From Rhodococcus koreensis (GTDB lineage Bacteria; Actinomycetota; Actinomycetes; Mycobacteriales; Mycobacteriaceae): 64,000 nt of DNA. Below are positions 12,097 through 20,000 of this stretch, in pieces. How positions within the stretch are numbered: the stretch's first letter is position 1; the number at the start of each line of letters is the position of its first letter. A program made the translations under genes and the position numbers. The stretch is taken from NCBI RefSeq assembly GCF_900105905.1, contig NZ_FNSV01000005.1:992001-1056000 (forward strand), in the 5' to 3' direction. The notes under the pieces are model-generated. The model was not told the origin of the DNA. It saw only the letters and a list, made by a program, of their open reading frames with translations, and ran no database searches.

Positions 12097-12915
12097 ATGA
12101 GCGTTGCGCACGAACCGGCGGTGACCGGTCGCACGAACACCCAGCGGCTGTTCGGGCTCGGTGCGCCGACCCGGGACGTCGACGACCGCGGCGAACCACT
12201 CAATCGTATGAGCATGGACATCGCTGCGCTCGCCGCGAAGACCGCCGACATCTCCTACGGCGGCGTCCTCGCCGTGCTGCTCGACGACCTCCTCGGATTC
12301 ACGGTGTGGGACCGGCGCGGAACACGCGACGGCCTGGTCACGGCCGAGTTGTCGATGGACGTCGTCACGCCCCGGCGGTGGCGGGGCCCGACGCTGTGGG
12401 CGGAGAGCCGGCTCCTCGCGGTCACCGCCGACGGCGGCACCTCCACCGCCCGCGTCCACGATGCGGCCGGGACCCTGATCGCCACCGGCACCCTGTGGGG
12501 CAACTTCGTGGACCTGCCGGCGCCGGCGCCGGACGGTGGCGCCCTCCCCGAGTTCCCGGAACCGGGGGTCGCGCCGCTCGACTGGATCGGCGGGCGGGTC
12601 GAGGACGCCGGTACGCGGGTGGTGGTGCCGGCGAACCCGCTGATCGCGAACAAGCTCGGGTTCGTCCACGGCGGCGTCCAGGCCTGCGCGACGGACCTCG
12701 CCGCGAGCGCGGCCCTGAGCGGGCAGGGCGCGGACATGGACACCGCTTCCGTGCGGATCAACTATTTCCGCCCGGTTCCGCTGGACTGCGACACGACGTT
12801 CACCGCGGACGTGGTGCGGGCGGGCCGCGCGGTGGCGACGACCCGGGTGGCCGGGACGTCGGGCGGGCGGGTCTGCGTCGAGGCGACGGTGACCGGGCGC
12901 CGCCGGCTGCCCTGA
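12097..12915 (+). CDS. PaaI-like hotdog-fold acyl-CoA thioesterase family protein (272 aa)
   Basis: The protein has two hotdog-like halves. The second has the PaaI-type signature ANKLGFVHGGVQACATDLAASAAL at about residues 183-207, and the first has the related segment ISYGGVLAVLLDDLLGF at about 51-67. Such proteins hydrolyse acyl-CoA or aryl-CoA thioesters. The ATG start is supported by a -10-like TAACCT just upstream. It diverges from the mutA operon, and a role in clearing acyl-CoA pools is plausible but inferred. Confidence 0.8.
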   Translation: MSVAHEPAVTGRTNTQRLFGLGAPTRDVDDRGEPLNRMSMDIAALAAKTADISYGGVLAVLLDDLLGFTVWDRRGTRDGLVTAELSMDVVTPRRWRGPTLWAESRLLAVTADGGTSTARVHDAAGTLIATGTLWGNFVDLPAPAPDGGALPEFPEPGVAPLDWIGGRVEDAGTRVVVPANPLIANKLGFVHGGVQACATDLAASAALSGQGADMDTASVRINYFRPVPLDCDTTFTADVVRAGRAVATTRVAGTSGGRVCVEATVTGRRRLP

Positions 12916-12950
12916 CCGGCGCTCGCGGCGCCCCGGACCGGTCTCCCGGG

Positions 12951-12956
12951 TAGCCT
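12951..12956 (+). promoter_or_regulatory. candidate -10 (TAGCCT) for leaderless TVP38 gene
   Basis: TAGCCT lies 8 nt before the GTG at 12965, with no Shine-Dalgarno between. It supports the GTG as both transcription and translation start. Confidence 0.5.
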
Positions 12957-12964
12957 GGTGCCCT

Positions 12965-13675
12965 GTGAAGAGACGCCTCGGGGACCGCAGGGTGATCGGC
13001 GTCGCAGTACTGGCAGTCGCGCTGGTCGTCGTGGCGCTGCTGGCCCCGCATCCGTCCGTGCTGCAGGTGCGGGAATGGGCGCACTCCGTCGGTCCGGCGT
13101 TTCCCCTCGTCTTCTTCGCCGTGCACGCGGTGGTGACGGTGTTCCCGTTCCCCCGCACGGTGTTCACGCTCAGCGCCGGATTGCTGTTCGGCGCGTGGCT
13201 GGGCATCGCGATCGCGGTGCTGGCGTCGACGGTGAGCGCCGTGCTCGCCCTCTACCTGGTGCGTGCCGTCGGCCGGGACGTGGTGTGGCAGCGCATCTCC
13301 AACCCGACGATCCGGCGGGTGGACGAGCGGATCGCCCGGCGCGGCTGGCTCGCGGTGGGGTCGTTGCGGCTGATCGCGTTCGTCCCGTTCTCCGTGGTGA
13401 ACTACTGCGCAGGCGTGTCCTCGATCCGGCTGATCCCGTACGTGCTGGCCACGGTGATCGGTGTGCTGCCGGGGACCGTCGGCATCGTCGTGCTCGGCGA
13501 CGCGCTCACCGGGGAGACGAAGCCGGGACTCCTGGTGCTGTCCGCGGTGTGCATCGCCGTCGGAATCGCCGGGCTGGTGGTGGATTCCCGGCGGCCGCTG
13601 GACGGTTCCGGTGACGCGGTGCCGGAACCGGTTGTCGACCGCCCCGCCGAGGATGAGTCAATCCCGCAGTCTTGA
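12965..13675 (+). CDS. TVP38/TMEM64 (DedA-like, SNARE-associated) membrane protein (236 aa)
   Basis: Polytopic inner-membrane protein of the TVP38/TMEM64/VTT family, whose bacterial members are implicated in lipid scrambling or undecaprenyl-phosphate recycling. The N-terminal TM helix follows MKRRLGDRR. The family core FPRTVFTLSAGLLFGAWLGI (near 61) and the C-terminal re-entrant segment with RLIAFVPFSVVNYCAGVSSI are present. GTG start with a -10-like hexamer 8 nt upstream. The same gene sits near mutAB in M. tuberculosis (Rv1491c), so it marks the left border of the accessory insertion that follows. Confidence 0.88.
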   Translation: MKRRLGDRRVIGVAVLAVALVVVALLAPHPSVLQVREWAHSVGPAFPLVFFAVHAVVTVFPFPRTVFTLSAGLLFGAWLGIAIAVLASTVSAVLALYLVRAVGRDVVWQRISNPTIRRVDERIARRGWLAVGSLRLIAFVPFSVVNYCAGVSSIRLIPYVLATVIGVLPGTVGIVVLGDALTGETKPGLLVLSAVCIAVGIAGLVVDSRRPLDGSGDAVPEPVVDRPAEDESIPQS

Positions 13676-13735
13676 ACCCGCGAAGTCAAGCTTTGAGTAT
13701 TGACATCGTGATATCCAGTTTCTAGCCTTGACTCA
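13654..13735. repeat. three copies of a (T)GAGTCAA-type motif around the satD-like promoter
   Basis: TGAGTCAAT occurs at 13654-13662, AAGTCAAG at 13683-13690 and the inverse CTTGACTCA at 13727-13735, the last touching the start codon. Copies flank the -35/-10 elements. This layout suits an operator for the HTH protein encoded just downstream (autoregulation), which is inference. Confidence 0.45.
13700..13728 (+). promoter_or_regulatory. strong sigma70-type promoter, TTGACA-N17-TAGCCT, leaderless
   Basis: A consensus -35 TTGACA (13700-13705), a 17-nt spacer and -10 TAGCCT (13723-13728) are followed after 6 nt by the ATG at 13735. There is no room for a ribosome binding site, so the transcript is probably leaderless. 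Confidence 0.75.
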
Positions 13736-14316
13736 TGTTCGTGTTGACGGTCGACCAGCGCGGCAGCCGCCGCGACATCGACCGTGTCGCCCCACTCCTC
13801 TCCGAATTCGCGCACCGCGACCTCGTCCGCCCGTTCCAGCGGACCGCGGGCGACGAGGTCCAGGCCGTCGTCGCGGACCCGGCGACCGTCGTCGACCTCG
13901 CCCTCGACCTCGTCGCCCGCGAACACTGGAGCATCGGCATCGGCGCCGGACCCGTCGAGGAACCCCTCCCCAGCGAAACCCGGGCCGGGCGCGGCCCCGC
14001 GTTCGAATCCGCGCGGATCGCCGTCGACCGCGCCAAGAGCGCCCCCGGACGGGTGGCCGTCGAGGGTCCGGACCCGGACGGCGCCGCCGACGCGGACACC
14101 GCGCTCGCCCTCGTCGCGGTCCTCGTCGCGCGCCGCACCGAGGAGGGCCGCGAGGCCGTCGAGCAGATGCGGCGCGGCTCCACCCAGACCGAGGCGGCCC
14201 GCGCGCTGGGCATCAGCAAGCAGGCCGTCTCCCAACGACTCTCCACCGCGGGCTGGCACGTCGAGACCGCGGGGCGACGACTGGCCGAACGACTCCTACG
14301 CAAGGCGGACACGTGA
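13735..14316 (+). CDS. SatD-family protein with C-terminal helix-turn-helix (193 aa)
   Basis: The N-terminus MFVLTVDQRGSRRDIDRV and the body through the conserved QRTAGDEVQA resemble the SatD family of small regulator-like proteins. The C-terminus is a clear helix-turn-helix: STQTEAARALGISKQAVSQR (about 158-177). It is expected to bind DNA in the cytoplasm. It is driven by a consensus leaderless promoter and coupled by a GTGA overlap to the membrane protein gene, so the pair is a unit. It lies directly upstream of the acyl-AMP ligase/PKS operon and could regulate it, but no sequence evidence links them. Confidence 0.75.
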   Translation: MFVLTVDQRGSRRDIDRVAPLLSEFAHRDLVRPFQRTAGDEVQAVVADPATVVDLALDLVAREHWSIGIGAGPVEEPLPSETRAGRGPAFESARIAVDRAKSAPGRVAVEGPDPDGAADADTALALVAVLVARRTEEGREAVEQMRRGSTQTEAARALGISKQAVSQRLSTAGWHVETAGRRLAERLLRKADT

Positions 14317-14840
14317 CGACCCTGGCCCTCATCGCCCTCGGCGTCGCCGCGCTCGCACCCCTGGTGCTCGCGGGGCCCCGCGGCCCCCGCTGGATGTCGC
14401 AGTGGGCGGCGCCGATCGTGGTCGTGCTCGCCCTGACCGTCGCGGCGGTCGCCGCATCCGCCACCACACCGGTCACCGGGTTCGCCCTCGCCGCGACCCT
14501 CGTCCTGTGCGTCGCGGCCGCGACCACCGGCGGGGCGCCGCTCGTGCTGGCCGCGTTCCGCATCGCGCGCCGCCAGCCCGACGCCGGATCCGACCCGCGA
14601 CCCGACGCCGGGCCGCTGCGCGGCGGACGGATCATCGGCCTCCTCGAGCGTGCCGCCGTCGCCGTCTCGATCCTCGCGGCCTGGCCGGAGGGCATCGCCG
14701 TCGTACTGGCGGTCAAGGGACTGGCCCGCTACCCCGAACTGCGCGAGGCGCACGCCTCGGAACAATTCATCATCGGCACGTTCACCAGCGTGCTCTGGGC
14801 GATCGCGGTGTGCGGAACGGGCCGCGCCCTCATCACGTAG
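14313..14840 (+). CDS. small membrane protein paired with the SatD-like gene (175 aa)
   Basis: No function recognised. Two hydrophobic segments fill the N-terminal 75 residues (LALIALGVAALAPLVLAG; PIVVVLALTVAAVAAS, then a third Ala/Val-rich stretch), and two more lie at the C-terminus (AAVAVSILAAWPEGIAVVLA; FIIGTFTSVLWAIAVCG). The conserved-looking GIAVVLAVKGLARYPELRE sits between them. GTG start overlaps the SatD-like stop (GTGA). The adjacency suggests a sensor or partner for the regulator. Confidence 0.7.
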   Translation: MTTLALIALGVAALAPLVLAGPRGPRWMSQWAAPIVVVLALTVAAVAASATTPVTGFALAATLVLCVAAATTGGAPLVLAAFRIARRQPDAGSDPRPDAGPLRGGRIIGLLERAAVAVSILAAWPEGIAVVLAVKGLARYPELREAHASEQFIIGTFTSVLWAIAVCGTGRALIT

Positions 14841-14932
14841 CAGCCCGTCCCGGTGACCTCCACCGGTGTGGGACATTCACCCCGGGGGTGCGCGAAACCA
14901 GCCCTGGGGGTGATGGGTTCCCGCCTCGGCGC

Positions 14933-14953
14933 GGACGAGAGTCGTACTCGTCC
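14933..14953. promoter_or_regulatory. inverted repeat GGACGAG-N7-CTCGTCC upstream of the biosynthetic operon
   Basis: Perfect 7-bp arms separated by 7 nt lie 8 nt before the GGGAGAGAG ribosome binding site of the acyl-AMP ligase. It could be an operator or a leader hairpin that affects translation. The 134-bp gap also holds CACCCCGGGGGTG (about 14878-14890), a second palindrome. Confidence 0.5.
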
Positions 14954-14974
14954 AATCCGAGGGAGAGAGCATCC

Positions 14975-16726
14975 TTGCCTACCGATTTCGTGTCCCACGT
15001 CCGCGCCCAGGTCGCCGTCTACGGCGACGACCGGTCCTACACCTACCACCGCGAGGTCGGCCGCGAACTCGTCGCCGAGGAAGTGACCTACCGCGAACTG
15101 GACCGGGACGCCCGCGCACTCGCGGTGTGGCTGTCGACGCGGCCCGAGGCCGAACACCCGGTGATGCTGCTGTACGTCGACGGAATCGACTTCCTCCGCG
15201 CGTTTCTCGGCTGCCTCTACGCCGGGGTGGTCGCCGTACCCGCACCGGTCCCGCACGACGAGCGCAGCATGCAGCGCGTCGCCACGATGTTCGCGGACGC
15301 CGACGTGCGCCTCGTGCTCACCACGTCCGCGGTCGCCGAACCGCTCGACAGCTGGATCCGCGAGTCCGGGCTCGCCGCCACGGTTTCCGTCGCCGCCACC
15401 GACACCGCCGAACTCGGCGACCCCGACCCCGACCACTGGCGCCTGCCCGGACTCGACGCCGGCACCCTGGCCTTCCTCCAGTACACGTCCGGTTCCACCA
15501 GCGAACCGAAGGGCGTGATGGTGACCCACGGAAACCTGCTGCACAACGCGGCCGCCATGACCGAGGCCAACGGCGCCGACGACACGGTGACCGGGGTCGG
15601 CTGGCTCCCGCACTTCCACGACATGGGGCTGATCGGCATGCTGCTGCTGCCGCTCTACTTCGGCGGCAACCTCGCGTTCATGTCGCCGATGGCCTTCCTC
15701 AAACGGCCGGTGCGCTGGTTGCAGCTGATCGACAGCTACCGCGCCGACATGACCCTCGGCCCGAACTTCGCGTACGACCTCGTCGCCCGCCGGATCCCCG
15801 ACGACCAACTGGCCGGGCTGGACTTGTCCTCGGTGCGGGTGGCGCTGAACGGGGCCGAACCCATCCGGCCCCGCACCCTCGACGCCGTGATCGACCGGCT
15901 CGGGCCCGTCGGTTTCCGGGCGGGTGCCTTCCTGACCGCGTACGGCATGGCCGAGGCGACCCTGCTCGCCACCGCCAGCGAGGTCGGCTGCGCCCCAAAG
16001 TATCTCGACGTCGACGCCGCCGCACTGGAGCGTCACGAACTGACGCCGAAGGCCGGCGGCGCCCGGCTGGTCGGCAGCGGCAGGCCGTTCGGGTGCGACA
16101 TCCGCATCGTCGACCCGCACACCGGCCGGGAGCAACCGCGCGGGCGGGTCGGGGAGATCTGGATCTCCGGCGGCAGCGTCGCCGCCGGCTACTGGAGACG
16201 GCCGGACGAGACCGCGGAGAAGTTCCGCGCCACTCTCGACGGCGACGGACCGTACCTGCGCACCGGCGACCTCGGGGTGTTCGACGACGGGCACCTCTAC
16301 GTCACCGGCCGCCTGAAGGACCTGCTGATCGTCAACGGCCGCAACCTGTACCCCCAGGACATCGAGGAGGCCGTGCGGGACCTGCATCCGGCGCTCACCG
16401 GTTCCGCCGGGGTGGTGTTCTCGCTCGACACCGGGCAGCACGAGCGGCTGCTGGTGATCCACGAGGTCAGGACCGCGCTGATCGACGACTTGACACTGCC
16501 CGCACTCGCCCGCCGGATCAGGCTCGGCGTCGCCCGGACCTTCGACGTCCACGCGCCGAGTGTGGTGCTGGTCGACCGCCGCGGCGTGCACCGCACCACC
16601 AGCGGGAAGGTCCAGCGCAGATCGATGCGCGCCTCGTTCCTCCGGTCCCGCGTCGACGCCGTCCTGCACGAGGACATCGACCCGGCGGTGCAGCGCCTCC
16701 GGACCACCACCGCCGTGCCCGCCTGA
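14975..16726 (+). CDS. fatty acyl-AMP ligase (FAAL) of the PKS/oxoamine operon (583 aa)
   Basis: Adenylates a free fatty acid and passes the acyl-AMP to an acyl carrier protein, bypassing CoA. The ANL-superfamily core is complete: QYTSGSTSEPKGVMVTHGNL (about 169-188), the FAAL-typical GVGWLPHFHDMGLIG, AYGMAEATL, RTGDLG and the C-terminal TTSGKVQRR (catalytic-type Lys about 545). The phrasing WLPHFHDMGLIG points to FAAL rather than acyl-CoA ligase. TTG start chosen because GGGAGAGAG precedes it; a GTG at 14990 is an alternative. First gene of the FAAL-ACP-PKS-TE operon; the acyl chain it loads probably starts the pathway. Confidence 0.92.
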   Translation: MPTDFVSHVRAQVAVYGDDRSYTYHREVGRELVAEEVTYRELDRDARALAVWLSTRPEAEHPVMLLYVDGIDFLRAFLGCLYAGVVAVPAPVPHDERSMQRVATMFADADVRLVLTTSAVAEPLDSWIRESGLAATVSVAATDTAELGDPDPDHWRLPGLDAGTLAFLQYTSGSTSEPKGVMVTHGNLLHNAAAMTEANGADDTVTGVGWLPHFHDMGLIGMLLLPLYFGGNLAFMSPMAFLKRPVRWLQLIDSYRADMTLGPNFAYDLVARRIPDDQLAGLDLSSVRVALNGAEPIRPRTLDAVIDRLGPVGFRAGAFLTAYGMAEATLLATASEVGCAPKYLDVDAAALERHELTPKAGGARLVGSGRPFGCDIRIVDPHTGREQPRGRVGEIWISGGSVAAGYWRRPDETAEKFRATLDGDGPYLRTGDLGVFDDGHLYVTGRLKDLLIVNGRNLYPQDIEEAVRDLHPALTGSAGVVFSLDTGQHERLLVIHEVRTALIDDLTLPALARRIRLGVARTFDVHAPSVVLVDRRGVHRTTSGKVQRRSMRASFLRSRVDAVLHEDIDPAVQRLRTTTAVPA

Positions 16727-16752
16727 CCCCGATCACCGACCAGGAGAACCCG

Positions 16753-17040
16753 ATGCCCGTCCCCGAGCAGATCACCCGCCGCGACCTCGCCCCCGTCATC
16801 GACTGGCTCGCCTGCCGGGTCGCCGATCACACCGAACGGCCGGTGCACGACGTCGATCCGCACCTCCCCCTCGCCGAGCTGGGAATCGAATCGGTGTCCG
16901 CGGTGAGCCTGTGCGGCGAGATCGAGGACCGGTGGGACCTCGAACTCGATCCGACCGTGGTGTTCGACTACCCGACGATCGCCGAGATGGCCGTCTTCGT
17001 CGTCGGCGAAACCGCACTGCGGCACCGGAAGGCCTCATGA
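16753..17040 (+). CDS. stand-alone acyl carrier protein (95 aa)
   Basis: Phosphopantetheine carrier protein. The attachment Ser is in LAELGIESVSAVSLC (about residue 43), and FDYPTIAEMAVFV is the usual helix IV motif. ATG with an AGGAG 6-7 nt upstream. It starts 26 nt after the FAAL stop, and its stop overlaps the PKS ATG (ATGA). Position and family knowledge make it the likely acceptor of the acyl chain activated by the upstream FAAL. Confidence 0.92.
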   Translation: MPVPEQITRRDLAPVIDWLACRVADHTERPVHDVDPHLPLAELGIESVSAVSLCGEIEDRWDLELDPTVVFDYPTIAEMAVFVVGETALRHRKAS

Positions 17041-20000
17041 CCGACGTCGCGATAGTCGGCCTCGACTGCCGCTTCCCGCAGGCCCCCGACCCCGCCGCAT
17101 TGTGGACGCTGCTGATGGAGGGCAGCGACGGCATCACCGACGTCCCCGCCGGACGCTGGAACGCGGACGTCGTGTTCGACGCCGCCGGTGGTCCCGGCAC
17201 CGTCAACAACCGCAGCGGCGGATTCCTCGCCGACGCGGACGCCTTCGACCACGACTTCTTCGGCATCGCACCCCGCGAGGCCGCGGCGATGGACCCGCAA
17301 CAGCGGCTGCTGCTGCAGGCGGCGTGGCGGGCGTTCGAGGACGCCGCACTCGATCCGCGGGCCCAGGCCGGTTCGAACACCGGCGTGTACGTCGGCGTCA
17401 TGGCCAACGAGTGGAATCTCCAGATGCGCGACCTCCCGCGCATCACCCCGCAGCTCGGCAGCGGCAACGGCTATTTCATGACCGCCAACCGGGTCTCTTA
17501 CCAGCTGAACCTGCAGGGCCCGAGCATGGCGATCGACACCGCCTGCTCGTCGTCGCTCGTCGCCGTCCACCTGGCCTGCGCGGCGCTGCGGTCCGGGGAC
17601 TGCGACCAGGCCCTCGCCGGGGGCGTCAACCTGACCCTGACCCCCACGGTGAACGTCTTCTACACGCAGGCCGGGCTGTCCGCGCCGGACGGCAGGTGCA
17701 AACCGTTCAGCGGTGCGGCCGACGGAATCGGCCGCGGCGAGGGGGTCGCGGTACTCGTGTTGCGCCGGCTCGCGGACGCGCAGGCGGAGGGCCTGCCGAT
17801 CTACGCCGTGATCAAGGGCAGCGCCGTCAACAACGACGGCCGCAGCAACGGGATCACCGCCCCCAACCGCTGGGCCCAGCAGCAGGTCGTCGAGAAGGCG
17901 TACCGGCGTGCGGGTGTCACGCCCGCACAGGTCGCGTTCGTCGAGGCGCACGGCACCGGGACGGTGCTCGGCGACATGATCGAGATCAAGGCCCTCGGTC
18001 ACGTCCACGCGGTGCCCCGCCCGCGGCCGTGCGCGATCGGGTCGATCAAGGGCAATCTCGGTCACACCGAGGGCGCGGCCGGGGTGGCCGGACTGATCAA
18101 GGCAGCCCTGGCGCTGCACCACCGGGTGGTGCCGCCCAGCCGCGGCGCGGCGGACGTCAACCCGCGGCTCCGGTTGGCGGACAACGGTCTTCAGATCCTG
18201 TCGGAGCCGATGCCGCTGCCCGGCGGCGACGTGCACGGCGCCGTGAGCAGTTTCGGGCTCGGCGGCACCAACGCCCACCTGCTGCTCGCCGCGGCGCCCG
18301 CCGGCGAGCAGCACGCGGCGAGCACGGGCGGCGGCGTGCTCACCCTGTCGTCGAACGACCGGGACGGCCTCGCCCGCACCGCCGCCGCCCTGGCCGACGA
18401 TCTGCTCGCCCACCCCCACGCCGAACTGGGCCGGGTGTGCTGGAGCACGAACACGGTCAAGGCATCCGGGCGCCACCGGCTCGCGCTCCCCGCCCACGAC
18501 CGGGAGGAGGCCGTCGCGGCGCTGCGCGCGGCGGCCGGTGACGAACACCTGCTCGAGTCGCTGTCCGGGACGGCCCGCCCGGTCAGCGTCGGCTGGTTCT
18601 TCACCGGGCAGGGCGCGCAGTACCCGGGAATGTCCCGCGCCCTGCACGAGAAGCACGGCGCGTACCGGCGGGCGCTGTCCGACGTGGACGAGCGGATGAC
18701 CCCGCACCTGGGCCGCTCGGTCCGGGACGTGCTGTTCGGCACCGGCGAAGACATCCACCGCACCGAGTTCGCGCAACCCGCCCTGTTCGCGGTCGAGTAC
18801 GCGCTGGCCCGGACGCTCGGTGAACTGGGCATCGAACCGGCGTGGCTGATCGGCCACAGCGTCGGCGAATACGCGGCCGCCGCCCACGCAGGCGTGTTCG
18901 GCCTGGACGACGCGTGCCGGCTGATCGTCGCGCGGGGACGGCTCATGCAGCAACTACCCGCCGGCGGCACGATGCTGGCGGTGCGGGCCACCCCGGACGA
19001 CGTCGCCGCCCTGCTCGCCGGCGAACCCGCGGCCGCACTGGCGGCGGTGAACGGGCCGCGGGACGTGGTGCTGTCGGGGGCGGCAGACGCCGTCGACCGG
19101 ATCGGCGCCGCGCTGACCGCGGCCGGAGTCCCCGTCCGCAGGCTCACCGTCTCGCACGCCTTCCACTCCCCCGCGATGGCACCGATCCGGGACGCGTTCG
19201 CCGAGGTCGCCGCCGACTGCACGTACAGGCCGCCCGAGATCCCGATCTTCTCCACCACCCGGGGGCGGCTCCTCGACGTCGACGAACCGATGGACGCGAC
19301 CTACTGGACCGACCACATCACGGCCACCGTGCGCTTCGCGGACGCCACCGCGGCCGCCCTGACCTGCGATCCCACCCACCTGATCGAGGTGGGCCCCGCA
19401 CGAATCCTGTTGCCGCTGACCGCCCGCGCCCATCCCGGCTCGCCGGCGCGGCACCTGGCGCCGTGCCCCGGCCCGGCCGCCACCGGCGACGAACTCCCCG
19501 CAACCGTCGCCGCCCTGTACCGGGACGGCCACGACCCGGCGTGGGACGCGCTGTACGAGCCGGGCACCCGGGTCCGCCGGCGACTGCGCGGGTACCCGTT
19601 CGCGACCACCGCCCGCTTCTGGACACCCGAGAACGCACCCACCGCGGCGCAACCCGCCGAACCCGCACCACCCACCGTCGCTGCCGAGCCCGAGGACACC
19701 ACCATGGACCACCTGATCGCTCTGTTCCGGGAGCAGGCCGCCGTGCTCGCCGCCGCCGCCGGTGTCCCCGGGACGGGACTGTCCGTCCCGGGGGCGACAC
19801 CGGACACCGCGCCCGGTCCAGCGGCGTCGGCCGGCGACACCGCGACCCGGGTGCGCGCGGAAGTCGCACGGGTCAGCGGATTCCCCGCGGCCGCGCTGAC
19901 CGCGACGCAGACGATCGCCGGCGACCTCGGATTCGACTCGATCATGATCACCGACCTGTTCGGCGGGTTGCGCCGCGCATTCCCCGGTCTCGTCGTCGAA

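Noticed and set aside
13728-14840. Extending the small membrane protein upstream to a 370-codon frame
   Set aside because: The extra part overlaps the SatD-like gene, is Arg/Pro-rich and lacks hydrophobic structure; the GTGA-coupled start at 14313 explains the gene better.
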